From: Hypomesus transpacificus
Lineage: Eukaryota > Chordata > Actinopteri > Osmeriformes > Osmeridae
DNA length: 64,000 bases
Direction of reading: 5' to 3'
Assembly: GCF_021917145.1 (NCBI RefSeq)
Contig: NC_061081.1
Span: 7,197,153 to 7,261,152, forward strand
The notes beneath the pieces are model-generated. The model was given only the letters and a program-made list of their open reading frames with translations. It was not told where the DNA came from and ran no database searches. Made by a program: the position numbers and the translations under genes. How positions within the stretch are numbered: position 1 is the stretch's first letter; the number at the start of each line of letters is the position of its first letter. Positions 1 through 13,385 of this stretch are shown one piece after another.

Positions 1-2891
1 TCACCTCGCTGGCGGGAAAGGAGCCTGAGCTGGTGCGCGAGGTAGAGAGTTTCCGGCTAGATATAGTCGGCCTCGCCTCGACGCACAGCGTGGGCTCCGG
101 AACCAGTCTCCTTGAGAGGGGCTGGACTCTCTTCCACTCTGGAGTTGCCCTTGGTGAGAGGCGTCGAGCTGGGGTGGGAATACTGGTTTCCCCTCGGTTC
201 GGCGCCTGTACATTGGGGTTCACCCCGGTGGACGAGAGGGTAGCCTCCCTCCGCCTTCGGGTGGGGGGACGGGTCCTCACTGTCGTTTGTGCTTATGCAC
301 CAAACGGCAGCTCAGAGTACCCACCCTTTTTGGAGTCTCTGGGGGGGGTGCTGGAAAGCGCTCCTCCTGGGGATTCCCTCGTCCTCCTGGGGGACTTCAA
401 TGCTCATGTGGGCAATGACAGTGAGACCTGGAGGGGCGTGATTGGGAGGAACGGCCCCCCCGATCTGAACCCGAGTGGTGTTTTGTTGTTGGACTTCTGT
501 GCTAGACACGGTTTGTCCATAATGAACACCATGTTCAAGCATAAGGGTGTCCATATGTGCACCTGGCACCAGGACACCCGAGGTCTCAGTTCGATGATCG
601 ACTTTGTAGTCGTGTCATCGGACTTGGGGCCGCATGTCTTGGACACTCGGGTGAGGAGAGGGGCGGAGCTGTCAACTGATCACCACCTGGTGGTGAGTTG
701 GCTTCGATGGTGGGGGAGGACGCCGGTCAGGCCTGGCAGGCCCAAACGTAATGTGAGGGTCTGCTGGGAACGTCTGGCGGAACCCTCTGTCAGAAGGAGC
801 TTCAACTCCCACCTCCGGGAGAGCTTCGATCATGTCTCGGGGGGGGCCGGGGACATTGAGTCCGAATGGGCCATGTTCCGGGCCTCCATTGTTGAAGCGG
901 CTGACCGGAGCTGCGGCCGCAGGGCGGTCGGTGCATGTCGCGGCGGTAGCCCTCGGACCCGGTGGTGGACTCCGGAGGTGAGGGATGCCGTCAAGCTGAA
1001 GAAGGAGGCCTATCGGACTTTATTGGCTGGTAGGACTCCAGAGGCAGCTGATGTGTACCGGCAGGCCAAGCGGAACGCGGCTTTGGCGGTCGCGGAGGCA
1101 AAAACCCGGGCATGGGAGGAGTTCGGCGAGGCCATGGAGAATGACTTCCGAACGGCTTCAAAAAGGTTCTGGACCACCATCCGGCGGCTCAGGAGGGGGA
1201 AGCAGTGCTCTGTCAACACTGTATACGGTGGGGATGGTGCGCTGCTGACCTCGACGGGGGACGTCCTGGATCGGTGGAAGGAATACTTCGAAGACCTCCT
1301 TAATTCCACCAACACGCTTTCCGACGTGGAGGCAGAGTCTGGGGACATCGGGGGGGGCCCTTCTATCTCTGGGGCTGAGGTCGCCGAGGTGGTTGAAAAG
1401 CTCCGCGGTGGCAGGGCCCCTGGGGTGGATGAGGTCCGCCCGGAGTTCCTTAAGGCTCTGGATGTTGTAGGGCTGTCTTGGTTGACACGACTCTGCAACA
1501 TCGCGTGGACATCGGGGACAGTGCCTCTGGACTGGCAGACCGGGGTGGTGGTTCCCCTCTTTAAAAAGGGGGACCGGAGGGTGTGCTCCAACTTTAGGGG
1601 GATCACACTCCTCAGCCTCCCTGGGAAAGTCTATTCAGGGGTCCTGGAGAGGAGGGTCCGTCGGATTGTCGAACCTCGGATTCAGGAGGAGCAATGTGGT
1701 TTTCGTCCTGGCCGTGGAACAGTGGACCAGCTTTATACACTCCGCGGAGTCCTGGAGGGTACGTGGGAGTTCGCCCAACCAGTCTACACATGTTTTGTGG
1801 ATTTGGAAAAGGCGTTCGACCGTGTCCCTCGGGGGCTCATGTGGGGGGTGCTCCGAGAGTACGGGGTACCGGATTTCCTGATCGGGGCTGTCCGGTCCCT
1901 GTACGACCGGTGCCAGAGTTTGGTCCGCATTGCCGGTAGTAAGTCGAACTTGTTTCCGGTGAGGGTTGGACTCCGCCAGGGCTGCCCTATGTCACCGATT
2001 CTGTTCATTACCTATATGGACAGAATTTCTAGGCGCAGCCAGGGTGTTGAGGGGGTCCGGTTTGGTGACCTCAGGATCGGGTCGCTGCTTTTTGCGGATG
2101 ATGTGGTCCTGTTGGCTTCATCGGGCCGTGACCTTCAGCTCTCACTGGAGCGGTTCGCAACCGAATGTGAAGCGGCTGGGATGCGAATCAGCACCTCCAA
2201 ATCTGAGGCCATGGTAATCGACCGGAAAAGGGTGGAGTGCCATCTCCGGGTCGGGGAGGAGATCCTGAACCAAGCGGAGGAGTTCAAGTATCTCGGGGTC
2301 TTGTTCACGAGTGAGGGAAGAATGGAGCGCGAGGTCGACAGGCGGATCGGTGCGGCGTCCGCAGTGATGCGGGCTCTGCATCGGTCCGTCGTGGTGAAGA
2401 AGGAGCTGAGTCGAAAGGCGAAGCTCTCTATTTACCAGTCGATCTACGTTCCTACCCTCACCTATGGTCACGAACTATGGGTAGTGACCGAAAGAACGAG
2501 ATCGCGAATACAAGCGGCCGAAATGAGCTTTCTCCGTAGGGTGTCCGGGCTCTCCCTTAGAGATAGGGTGAGAAGCTCGGTCATCCGGGAGGGGCTCAGA
2601 GTAGAACCGCTGCTCCTCCGCGTCGAGAGGAGCCAGCTGAGGTGGCTCGGGCATCTGATTAGGATGCCTCCTGGACGCCTCCCTGGTGAGGTGTTCCGGG
2701 CACGTCCCACTGGGAAGAGGCCCCGGGGAAGACCCAGGACACGCTGGAGGGACTATGTCTCTCGGCTGGCCTGGGAACGCCTTGGGGTCCCCCAGGAAGA
2801 GCTGGCGGAAGTGGCCGGGGGGAGGGAAGTCTGGGCCTCCCTGCTTAGGTCGCTGCCCCCGCGACCCGATCCCCGGACAAGCGGCAGATGA
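1..2891 (+). CDS. Rex3/RTE-clade non-LTR retrotransposon (LINE) polyprotein, cut by the left window edge
   Basis: Single long ORF encoding an AP-type endonuclease followed by a reverse transcriptase, the machinery for target-primed reverse transcription. It is open from base 3 with no ATG near position 33, where the codon is GTG, so the true start lies outside the window. About 960 codons are visible, ending in TGA at 2889-2891. Endonuclease motifs: GDFNAH near 400 and STDHH near 680. Reverse transcriptase motifs in order: GFRPGRGT near 1700, [12 protein letters not shown] near 1800, [10 protein letters not shown] near 1975, FADDVVLLA near 2095 and [13 protein letters not shown] near 2285. 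A basic C-terminal stretch ([10 protein letters not shown]) follows near 2730. The bases encoding QGCPMSP resemble the conserved site used to detect Rex3 in fish, and the FADD box and very short 3' UTR fit the RTE clade. There is no frameshift or internal stop, so this is a recent, possibly active copy. Family name from memory; RTE-type LINE is near certain. Confidence 0.9.
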   Translation, partial: TSLAGKEPELVREVESFRLDIVGLASTHSVGSGTSLLERGWTLFHSGVALGERRRAGVGILVSPRFGACTLGFTPVDERVASLRLRVGGRVLTVVCAYAPNGSSEYPPFLESLGGVLESAPPGDSLVLLGDFNAHVGNDSETWRGVIGRNGPPDLNPSGVLLLDFCARHGLSIMNTMFKHKGVHMCTWHQDTRGLSSMIDFVVVSSDLGPHVLDTRVRRGAELSTDHHLVVSWLRWWGRTPVRPGRPKRNVRVCWERLAEPSVRRSFNSHLRESFDHVSGGAGDIESEWAMFRASIVEAADRSCGRRAVGACRGGSPRTRWWTPEVRDAVKLKKEAYRTLLAGRTPEAADVYRQAKRNAALAVAEAKTRAWEEFGEAMENDFRTASKRFWTTIRRLRRGKQCSVNTVYGGDGALLTSTGDVLDRWKEYFEDLLNSTNTLSDVEAESGDIGGGPSISGAEVAEVVEKLRGGRAPGVDEVRPEFLKALDVVGLSWLTRLCNIAWTSGTVPLDWQTGVVVPLFKKGDRRVCSNFRGITLLSLPGKVYSGVLERRVRRIVEPRIQEEQCGFRPGRGTVDQLYTLRGVLEGTWEFAQPVYTCFVDLEKAFDRVPRGLMWGVLREYGVPDFLIGAVRSLYDRCQSLVRIAGSKSNLFPVRVGLRQGCPMSPILFITYMDRISRRSQGVEGVRFGDLRIGSLLFADDVVLLASSGRDLQLSLERFATECEAAGMRISTSKSEAMVIDRKRVECHLRVGEEILNQAEEFKYLGVLFTSEGRMEREVDRRIGAASAVMRALHRSVVVKKELSRKAKLSIYQSIYVPTLTYGHELWVVTERTRSRIQAAEMSFLRRVSGLSLRDRVRSSVIREGLRVEPLLLRVERSQLRWLGHLIRMPPGRLPGEVFRARPTGKRPRGRPRTRWRDYVSRLAWERLGVPQEELAEVAGGREVWASLLRSLPPRPDPRTSGR

Positions 2892-2906
2892 CGACGACGA
2901 CAACTG
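2892..2906 (+). repeat. Short GAC-repeat 3' tail of the LINE
   Basis: The LINE stop codon overlaps a run of GAC triplets (GATGACGACGACGAC), which ends at about 2902 before unrelated AT-rich DNA. RTE/Rex3 elements usually end in a short tandem repeat rather than poly(A), so this is probably the element's 3' end. The exact end and any target-site duplication cannot be set because the 5' end is outside the window. Confidence 0.45.
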
Positions 2907-4624
2907 CTAGAACTGATGATTAAAAAAATCATGATGTTGTGCTCAGGCAGTTTGCTAGCAGTGTTGTAATAAATGAACGTAACTACTTAACTGAATTGCT
3001 GTTTGGTATTGTACTTTGGACCTTTTTACAAGATGTCTCTAAAGTTAGCCGTGTTAACATGAATGAATCTAAATCATTCAATTTATAAAAAATGCTAATT
3101 GACTATAACATTTTGTTGTGCCAGTGTGTGACTTCAACTGCCTACAAAGTTAATGCCAAGTTTAGATTAGAATACTGCATGTAGTTAGCCAACACAACAG
3201 TAGCTGAAATATGGATAGCACAATTTAAGTATTGATATGAATAACCACACTATGAGATAAAGAATGAGTGACCACTATCATGTTCATGGTAATTATGAAG
3301 TCCCATGTATTCCATTTAAAAAACACTTTAAAGCACTTTATGACATGTTGTTGGAGAGGCTGGACTCTTAAGTACCCTGACCAGTGGTGAATAGATGTTT
3401 TTTGAAGTACAGTAGACCAACACTTCTAGTCCTGTAGCTATGAAAACTGTGTATTGAAATAATCTCGATAGTTCATCTGTAAAGTTATGGAGTAACAAAC
3501 CTAATTCACCTCATAAAACATACAGTGGACTCATTGATATACTCTAGGTATCTACTGTAAATACAAACATCCTTTCCTCATTGAGACATCTCACCTGAAT
3601 GATTTGAAAACCTCGGCTATATGCAACTAATCCAATCATGGCACTTCAGCCATATTTTGAGTAAAACATACAAGATTATGCATTTAATCTCCACTATGTG
3701 AACTTTTGAATTATCAAACACACATTGTTGATGACACAAGCATTACTGGGAAGGCTACAGAAGAACTGCAGTGGCAGTCTAGAGCTTTTCAAGTTCACTT
3801 GATAGGGCCATGTAGTCAGAAGAAGCAGGCGAACCAATCTTCGATAGTGATAAGATGTCTGAATGTATTTACAAACTCAAGCTTATTCGGTTTATTACCT
3901 GTTGTGTAGTACTCAGAGCCATTTAGTAAAGAACAATCAATTACAGACTATTTTTGTTTTCATCCCTTTAAATAAAGACATAGTTTAACGAACATTTGAG
4001 AGTATGCTCAAAATCAAAGCCGTTTCTGTGAAAGAACATTCCAATAGCAAAAATTAAAATATGAGTAAGATGACTGTGGAAAGGCAACAACATTTGCAAC
4101 AAAACTGCACGTACAATTGGCCAAAACAAGATGAAAAAATCTGGATTGTTCAAACAAAACTACACTGCTGAAATATGAAAACGATTCAGAATTCTTTTAA
4201 ATGCTGAATCTCTTAATAAGTAAGAGTATGTTACTTAGAAAATTCACGTATCTTTCTACTTACACTAAGCACAAGCACCTTGCTTCCTGCTGTGTACCAT
4301 GTACCAAGGACCATCCAATTTAAGTATATTTTCAAATAAATACAGGCTTGTAATGATTTATGCTCAGTATTGCAATGTTTAGTAATTTTTTGGACCATAT
4401 GCACACACAACAAAACAAATCATTTCCAGCAGTTGCAACATTCAGTGGAAGATTTATCATCTAGAAGCTTGACTATGAATGATGGTGGCATTAATTACAA
4501 TTGTGTGGAACATATGACGTGTAAAGAGACACCTAATAGGGGGTTGATTGTATGCTACTGTTGGTTGGGTGGTGGATTGGGTGTTTGGTCTTTCCATCAT
4601 ACATGAAATCTCTCAATGACATGA
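2907..4624. other. Intergenic DNA and probable ptpa 3' UTR
   Basis: AT-rich sequence between the LINE (plus) and the last ptpa exon (minus). No coding exon was recognised. The part next to 4624 should be ptpa 3' UTR. The first 1 kb after the LINE shows nothing recognisable. Confidence 0.6.
3891..3896 (-). terminator. Candidate ptpa polyadenylation signal
   Basis: TTTATT on the plus strand reads AATAAA on the minus strand, about 730 bases downstream of the ptpa stop codon. It is a candidate only, since such hexamers are common in AT-rich DNA. Confidence 0.3.
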
Positions 4625-7600
4625 TTAGGGCTTCACAGGTTGAATAGAGAGGAGGCTGCCAAACTTGAAGTGCTGAATGACTGGGAACTTCTCCAAGCAC
4701 TAGATATGGTGAAGAAGGTAGAGATAGGGGGACAAGAGAGATGGAAAAGAGAGAGAGGAGAAAAGTTGGAGAAAAAGGGCAGGAAACAAAAAGGATTCTT
4801 GTTAGGTAAAAAGGAAATAAATATATTTCTTAAATTACATACCACAATCACTTTGAAACATTGTTGTTTTAGGTGGTTCACCTTTACTCTTGAAGTGCTC
4901 TACTGTCTAAGCAAACACTACATTTACATCACGGCATGCAAACTGGTTTACTTGTGTACTGGTAAAACCACATTTATGAATGTGCCTTTTGCAGAGTTCC
5001 CACCTTATTTTCAACATCAAATGCAATTACTTAAGTCAAAGTCAATGACATGTTCTGTGAAACATCTTATGTGAAACTGTGGCCACTTTCCTGCACAGGT
5101 ATTGCATGGGACCAGTATAAAACTGAAACCAATATGAAATGTAGGTATGGAATGTATGTTTGAATATATGAGCCAAAGTAAGTCCTGCTGCTTTAGAGAA
5201 AGTGACCATTAATTTATTACTCTCTGATGTAATAATAATTATCATATTTGACGACTTCCAAATGTAATTCACACAAAAAGTATAATGTTGATGTTAAACT
5301 TTGCTTTCAAAAAAGTTGGTTAAGCTCAGCATTGATATGGCAGTGTGTGAAGAACACAGAGTAGGATATTTGCAAATACAAACTTGATAATACACCTAAT
5401 ACATAAGAATGATGCACTTTATGATGGAACATATTGTAAATACATAAATACTGTTAATAAACCGTGATTAAGCTAAATAAGTGTATTTCTAAACATGGAA
5501 AACAGTGGTTTGGGGTTAGCTGGAAGCTTAGTTACCTGAGACAACTGAAAACATCAAATTCCTACATTTGGTCTTATTTGTGTTCTGAGGGTTCCTAACT
5601 TGAGCAACCCCAGGGTTCCTAACTTGAGTAGATATTACCTCAAACTTCTTTCTTTTCTCTTTTCATGTGACTGGGTTAGCTATTCTCTGGATGTGCCAAT
5701 CTAATACCAAAATAAATACCAGAACCAGAGCCTTCACCATTCAAAAGTAAAACACTCAAACATGTTTTATTGAAGCAGTACCTATAAAAGAGATGGGGGT
5801 AAATAAAGTGTGAATCTAGTCTAATCAAAGATCAGAAAATGGTCCTTGCTATTAATTTAGGTAATTAATTGAACATCAGTATAATTTTCAGGACTTGAAC
5901 TGAAACAGGATTAAATTCTAGTCTGACAGGAGTTTATGATAATTACTTTTACATGGCAGAAAGTTTCAATTTGTTCTCTGATGTATGAAAGTCCAGCAGA
6001 TTCTATAAAATCCATTTACTCTACTTTGTAAACTTCAAACAACAACTCCCAAAAAATCATGCAGAAACCTTGAAATTCAATTATAGGTAACATAACTACC
6101 CAGTATACACCTGGATACATATATTAGTTCATAAACCAACCATTTAAAGTGGCTTGTGGATAGTTTCAAATAATTAGTAAATGGTTTTGAATCCTACACA
6201 CTAAAATACAGCATGGCGATACAGTATGTGTATGAAGTTCAGGAGTGGAAAGATAACAAAGACTACTGTTTTAACTTGAACACCTCACACAGGGGCGTCA
6301 TTCTTTACTTCATTACTCATCTGTTTCATAAATGGCTCATAAATAATATGTTTTTTAGAAAGTCACTTGGCGTTACTTAACTATTCTGAGCTAAATGTTT
6401 GGTTTTTGAGCGCCAGCAAATAGGGAAAGAGAGACTAGCTGAGATTGAGAGAGTCAGAAACAGAGACAAGGAAAAAGATGGAAATACACAGAGAGAAAGA
6501 GGACAAAAAAAGAAAGTAAGGGTAATTTCTGAGAGAAGCATAATGAGAAAAATGGAGAGATGCAGAAAGAGAATAGACCTACAGTGAAAGCAAAATATAG
6601 ATTGAAAGCCACAGAAGTAGAGGGAAAGAGGCTGAGAAGAGAGAGGAGCTTGTTCCCTGTGTGTGTGGGGCCGGGGGAGGGAGAGTGGAATGCGAGCCTG
6701 CTGATGGCTGCTCCAGGCTTGGAAGGAGAGGGGGGAGGGGTGGGGGTGAGAGTGGATAGTGTATGGGCGGAGGGTGCGGGGGAGGTGGGGGGGGGGGGGG
6801 GGGGGGGGGTGAAGGCAGACAGTTTGGCCCCTCAGCTCTGGGAAGAGTCACAGGCTGCACTCGAAAACACAGGATGTGGGCTCACAGGCAGGAGAAGGGG
6901 GTGGGGCCCACACATACACACACACACACACAGTTCTTTCCTCTCAAGTTAACCCTTTATTGTCACACTCCCTCTCAAATTGAAAGGCATGATAAAATCA
7001 CTCCTTTTAAAGTGTACAGCGCAAGCAAGGTGTGACTAAAATATTAAAATTAAAACCTTAAAACTACAGAACCCAGATGCTTACACAACAAACTGATTTG
7101 CTCATCCACAAAACGAACAAGAGTAATGACTGAAATGTAGGTTCTCTTTTAATGTGTTCCTCAATTATTAGCACAGGTGTCACTGTGGTACAATAGAAAA
7201 AACGTAAAACCTTGATTTTTGGACAATCAATCTGACTGAGTGAGCATTTGGGCAGTGTTTGAGTAAAATATGTATGTTTGTATGTATATATTTTAAGAGT
7301 AGGCTGGAGAGGAATAAGAAGAAAATGAAATCTCTGGTTGAGATTTTAAAATATGTTGACGTTAATGTGCTGAATATGCCTATAAGACTGTAAATATATC
7401 CTACCTCTGCTTTGTACATTCGTATCAAACCCTGGTTCACTTTGGACCAATTGGGAACAGCGCTGATGTTCCACAACTGGTTGGAGTGCTCGGCAAACGG
7501 ACCTGTCTTCATCTACAGAAAGAAGGTGAAAGAAAGAGACAGAGAGAGACACGGGGAGAAAGAAAGAGGGCCAGGAAAATGATGGGGGTAGGGAAGGCAG

Positions 7601-10600
7601 GGTTGAAATAGGAGAGGGGAAGGGAAATATATGAGATATAAGGAGTTAAAATATATCAGTTAAATTCAGCACACATCAGACTTGTGAATGAATTAAAATA
7701 ATGAAGGAGAGACAAAAGTAGGAGCAACAAATTGACATTTGACCTTTCAGTCAACAATCAACCCATATTTGTTATTTAGGACCTTATATTATGCTGTGTG
7801 TCTCAATATCTTTTAATGAGGAAACATTTCAACAAATTAATACCCTGGATTTGAAGGGACTGAACCCTCTTCCCATAACCCCCCTTATTTTCCCAGCACC
7901 TCCTTACCCAGAGGGCATCTTTTGACCTGGGCAGGAACCCCAAGTTAGTCCCTGGCTTCCCTCAGGCCTCCATCCACCACCCCCCCTCTTAGACTACACC
8001 ATTTGCTATGGCCTCATGTGAGGAAGGAAGGGGGGAGGGGAGAAGAGAGATGTGAGGGAGGGAGGGAGAGAGGGATGGGGGTGGGGTTGAAGGAGGGTCC
8101 CTTGGGGAAGGAGTGATTCACAACAGTATGTGGGGAAGGAAGTGACTCATGTGAGCTTAGGACTCTACACACACGCGCACGCACGCACGCACACACAATG
8201 TGTGAGTGTGAGTGTAAAACAGAGCAAGTACCCATTTGAGTGTCTATGTGTGCATGGTAGAGCATGGAAAAGGAATGGAATGTGCTGATGGCATACACAT
8301 ACAAATAAAGGAGCTGGCAAGGTCAAGAGACACAAACACACAAAAAAGTGACAACTATATTTTCCAGGTTCCAACAAAAGCATAAGCAGAAGAAGAGAAA
8401 AGGAAGGAGTGACATTAAGATTGAGAAAAATGATCTTCAGTTGAGTCAGGGGCCCTAAACCACTGCTCTCTTATTTTATGCAGTTTCCTCTATTTTCCCG
8501 TCTTTCCTTTCTCCACCCCTTCTTTCCTTCCTCTGCTACAGGAAACTGAGCCAGAGAGGGGAGGGGGGCGGGGGGATGGAGGGACCGGGAGAACCGAGAC
8601 AGTCTGACACAACATAGAGAGAGGGAAAGGCAGACAGAGTGAAATAGAAAAAAGAGCAGTGAGACAAATAAGACTCAAACACACTAAAAGACATCCAGAC
8701 AACAGACAGATTGTGAGAGGCTGACAAACACAGAATGAGTCCTGGTATCAGGAAACAAAGAGAAGGCCCGCCAGACAGAGAGAGAGAGGCTCTATGTAGC
8801 TGTAGCATCTTCTCTTAACGTAGCCTGTTATTGGGAAGGAGGTGGATGAGGAGAAGGGAGGTGGGTGGGTGGGGAAGAAGTAAGGTGAAAGGTTCGGGAG
8901 GGTGGGAGACATGACATTGCCAGTGCCTCCTCCCCCTCTTTACTCCCCTCCATGGGTTACCCCCACCCTCCATTATTTTTATTATTCCCACTCCTTTTTT
9001 GGTCAAGTATCCCAGCTAGCTAACTGATGTAAAGTTATATAGAAACACATTACCTTTTCCTTAGTGTGTGCTTAAGGGTCTTACTCCAGAACAAGAAAAT
9101 CTGTCCTATATAAAAGCCTGTCCCCGCCTCGTTTTCGCTTTGGCCTTCAATCCTCATTTTATTTTCATTCCTTTGATCAACATGTGTGATCCTTGGGAGA
9201 CATTTTCCTACTCACCTGATTTATGAATTTAATGCACTCCAGAAACATGTAGTCCTTGTAATTCTCGTTCACCACTTTCTCATCTACAAAATGCCTTGGT
9301 TCAAGTGTTGGGTGATCTAGGACAAAGGGTGGAGAGAGAAAGGAGAATTGCATGTACTTACTCGTTTACACCACTGGGTGTCCTCCTATCCCTTCACAAG
9401 TATGATACAAGTATGATTTCTTTCTTTAATATAGGAAACATCATTTATTTAGAGATTTTTCATGTAACTTTCCACATTCATTTTTCAGGACCCTCCCTAA
9501 TCAAACCATGACTGCAAAGTATATTGTTTGGACAAGGTACTTGAACAGAAGTTCAATTTTGCTCGTATGTTAAGCCTTGTCATCTCAAAGGATTGCCTGG
9601 ATAAAAAGAAGCTATTCAATGCAGACAGTTCTGAATCAGTGATTTTCTCACAGGGACTTAATTTCAAGAACGATACATTTGAATATTTTTGAAGCAGGAG
9701 GAAAAAATTTTACAAAGTGGTCTCAGGTTTTAGGATTGGGTTCTTACCTATGAACTGGGAACTACCCCAAATAAAGGGGAGAAATTGGAAATCGTCTAGC
9801 CCCCAAACGCCTTGGCTGCCAGCAGGCTCCATTCTGTAATAGTGCTGAAGCTTTCGCATAACTGCCAGATACCTGACCAGGTTAGATGGGTACAACACTG
9901 CTGAATTAGCAATGACAGGTGCTGATTTTGAAAACAATTGGCATTTTATGTTGTCTCACACACATAGAACGTTGTTTCATTGAAACAAGAGCACACCCTA
10001 CCTCTCGAACACCTTAAAAACGATGGCCAACTGGTCGTCCACCCTGAGAGCTCCTATTTTGCAGAGACAGCAAAGGAAGGTGGCAAAGGCTGCTTCATGA
10101 CCTGAGAACACAACCCCCCCCATCCCCTCAGTCAGTCATCTGCTACTCAAGGTACTTACCCATTACATTTAAAACAACTGACAACCAATAAAAAGGTGAA
10201 AAAGAGGAATTGTGTGCAATGGCTCTCGCATGGACATCGAAAATGGGGTTTGTGTGAGACTACATGTGTGATTACCTGTTCCGTAGTCTATTCTAGTGGA
10301 GTTGCCCACAGCCTCCTTCAGATACACAGCTATCTCTGGAACTGCTGCACTCTTGTCTGCCGGGATCACTTCTGCAACCAGTGTCTCTGCCTCCTACGCA
10401 GAAAAGCACACATCATATCTTAAGTTCGAACTTTTTCAAAAACCTCTGAAGCATGTGTTAGTGCATGTGTATGTACACACCTGGTCCAGCTTGGCATACC
10501 AGGTCCTGTAGGCTTTGTTGCCAAAACGTGAAGGCTGGTCTACGGGGGGGGTCTCATCAATCCAGCGGTCTAGTGTGTCCAACAGACCCAGTAACTTCTC

Positions 10601-11098
10601 TATTGTCTGAAATAGAATGCTTCACCCTTATTATTATTAGAATGAGTCTTTTAAGAACTATTTATCATTTACAATGACATCCTATTCAAAACAGTAAAGT
10701 ATAAAAACCAACTGATAATCAGCACACAAACATTTCTCTAAACATATTGTGAAAAACATGTTATTGCTTTGTTATTATGGAAGACATTTTTATTTAGTCC
10801 ATTTAAAAACATCCATACTGCAGCAATTGGCAATTGCACTTTAACATGAAGCTTTTCCTCTTTTGCCATTCACTCTCAGGTTCATGTATTTTTCTCTCTC
10901 CATCTCTCTCCTTCTTTGACTGTTGCCTCCAGGGACCCATTAGACAGAAAGGGCGGCACCAATCTTTCACACCCTGAGTGACAGTGTTGCTATGGCTGTA
11001 GATACTACCCTCCCCCTGAACAAAATATTCCATAATTCATTAGCAGTCTCCAGAGCAAGGCATGTTTCTGTATGTGTGTTATTACATGTTTCTGCATA

Positions 11099-11175
<77 letters not shown>

Positions 11176-13385
11176 AATGATGTATCTAAAGCAGGATACC
11201 ATATTTGGAAAAGCTCAGATAACAGATCATTTTTTGTTTCTAGTGTGGCAGAATTTTAGCCTGTTCAAAAAACAGACAGAAAAGCTAAAGGTTCTTGCCA
11301 AATATCTGTCAAGATGTGGGTGCCATGCTGGCCTGGCTGAACATGGGTAACCTGTATGGATCCTATCAGCCCAATGTTAGATCCCTTTTTCCCATAGCTC
11401 ACAACAACATTCTCCTGCCAATGTAATCCACTTATGTCAGCGACACACGACATCTACCACAATATTTTGGCATTGCAATTAAGCAAAAATGAATCACCCT
11501 ATCCCACATAAAACCAAAGATTCTTACACATTATGGTCAACAGTGGAATCACACAACGCTCTCTCCATAAAGTAAGTGAGGATCATTAGAAGTCCAAAAG
11601 TATCACAGCACTGTATCTGTTGTTTTGATAGTTAGCACAAATTCTAATGAATCAGTGTGGAGTTGTTGCTAAGAATTGTGGTTGTATATCATCAACCTAC
11701 ACTGCATAGTATCTAGTAAAAACACACAATTTGCTTTTGTGCATTAATCCATTATTTAATTTCCATTTCAATATAAACGTACACATATATTTACAAGAAC
11801 TCTCTGCATCTGTTATACTTTGGGTACAAGAGAGTTTGAGTTTGCCCAGTTGTTTGCACCCAGATCCTCAACCACCAGATTGCCAACTTAAATTGTGCTT
11901 GACAAGACAAGCAGTTTGCACATACTGGTACCTACCTCCGACACTTTGTATTCACATGTCAGCTTCTTCCCCTTCACTCCCTCGTTCATCGTCAAAATGA
12001 ATCCCATGTAGTCAGCATATGCCTTTGTAGCAAATTAGAAGAAATTATGTAAATATATGACTTGGTACAACCATGGTGCCTCATGATGGGGGCAAGGAAA
12101 GGTGTAGATAGGAAATCAGAAATGCTTTGGATGCACATACCAACTTTCTTTACAACCAAAATGTTTTGGTAATCATAGGACTGTGCATTCTAATAAAGTG
12201 TTTGGGGTTAGTTTAGTCTTAAAATTATTTAGTCTAATAAGAGGTTGAAGCTACTGTAGGCCTAAATAACATGCTATGCTATTTGTGTGAGATACCTGTG
12301 AGCGTTTCCATTTCCCCATGTCCGGAACCATGCTGATCTCTTTCTTTGGCACCATGAAGGTAAGATTGCTCAGGACTGGGACCAAGTCATCTTCAGGGGA
12401 GGATCCTCGAGTAGCACAAAATCATAGAAGATTCTAAATCTACATGCTCTGTTCTCTGAAAGTGAATAGCTTTCTAATATTTCAGTCAATTTCAGGTGGT
12501 GCCTTGCACACCACGTGCGGTTTAGCTAATCTTGTAGGATTTAAGACTTTGATTGCATACATAATCAATTGTCCAATCTAAGCAAGTCCTCATCCCAGAG
12601 TTATCTAGCAGTTTCAAGGAAAAAACTCATGCAAAACAACAACATCAACGGAATTCCTCTTTGCAGAAATCCTTCAAAAACATAAGCATGCCTATCATAA
12701 TGGACACGTACACAATGGGCCTGTTCCATAAAGCTTGCTCCAAAAAATCATAATTTATGCATGAATGCATTTAATGTTTTATTTAGTTGATTTCAAATAA
12801 ATACATATTGAACTGATGAAAGTGATACAAATAAACAAACTCTCACACACTAACTCGACCATTCATCTGAAATGTGTATGGCCATCCAATGAAAAATCCA
12901 CAATTACACATTGACATCAACTAGCTAAAGAGAATGCCTTGCTAATGCGGTTATATTTCTTGATAATAATAGTCAAGTAACTATATCTTTATTTATAAGT
13001 AGGAAAGCTAGATAGGCTACTTCCATGTTACGGCAGCTGCTAATATTAGGCATTTCAAAATCCAAACATTAATACAATTTTATAATTAAAGCCTGACTCA
13101 TTTTAAGATTATATTGAACATCAAGCTACTTGGCTGAGATACTGTACTAAACGTGATAATTACGCAAATTAAATGTCTAACCAACTAGCTAGCCTCCTGC
13201 TGCTTTAGGCTACAAGATAAACTGGCTAGATTAAGATAGCTAGCTATCTAGCACAGTCGACTAGTCGTCAGAAAAGGATTAGTTAATAGCACATCCAGTG
13301 GCTAAAATATACCTAGGACTGCGGCCCCACGTCTATTATAATGAGTTGTTTCTTAGTTACCTGTCTGTTGTTTCGTCTCCGCCAT
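4625..13385 (-). CDS. ptpa: Serine/threonine-protein phosphatase 2A activator (PTPA, PPP2R4)
   Basis: PTPA is a peptidyl-prolyl isomerase-type chaperone that helps assemble and activate the PP2A catalytic subunit in cytosol and nucleus. Ten coding exons on the minus strand: 13361-13385, 12296-12405, 11936-12022, 10481-10606, 10276-10393, 10002-10101, 9748-9872, 9216-9316, 7405-7512, 4625-4699. All junctions are AG/GT and the frame is continuous, giving 975 nt and 324 aa, close to the short human isoform. Recognisable family blocks are [76 protein letters not shown] and a C-terminus [20 protein letters not shown]. The start is the ATG at 13385, in a MAETKQQT context. The last intron (2.7 kb) is rich in purine and G runs. 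It lies head-to-head with crat. The N-terminal 40 residues are variable in the family, so exon 2's 5' end is the least certain boundary. Confidence 0.96.
6660..6830 (+). repeat. G-rich tract with a 23-base G run in ptpa intron 9
   Basis: Dense G runs at 6667-6830, including an uninterrupted run of 23 G at 6787-6809. The sequence is G4-prone on the plus strand, so the ptpa transcript carries the C-rich complement. No coding function; it lies inside the last intron. Confidence 0.8.
7513..9215. other. ptpa intron 8, strand-asymmetric purine-rich sequence
   Basis: Long stretches of the plus strand are almost all A and G (7515-7625, 8020-8100, 8560-8660, 8755-8790, 8830-8900), so the ptpa transcript is pyrimidine-rich here. 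Short CA repeats occur at about 8166-8200. No exon was recognised. Confidence 0.6.
11103..11174 (+). repeat. (TG)36 microsatellite in ptpa intron 3
   Basis: An uninterrupted run of 36 TG dinucleotides. It creates artefactual open frames in several phases that should not be called genes. Confidence 0.97.

Noticed and set aside
1010-2903. Several antisense and alternate-frame ORFs inside the LINE
   Set aside because: Shadows of the GC-rich endonuclease-RT frame with no domain of their own.
4640-5074. 144-codon plus-strand ORF
   Set aside because: It overlaps the last ptpa exon on the other strand and is otherwise lysine-rich low-complexity translation.
6399-6952. Charged ORFs in ptpa intron 9
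   Set aside because: Translations of purine-rich and poly(G) simple sequence with no recognisable domain.
10992-11350. Overlapping frames of alternating Val-Cys or Thr-His
   Set aside because: They are translations of the (TG)36 microsatellite.
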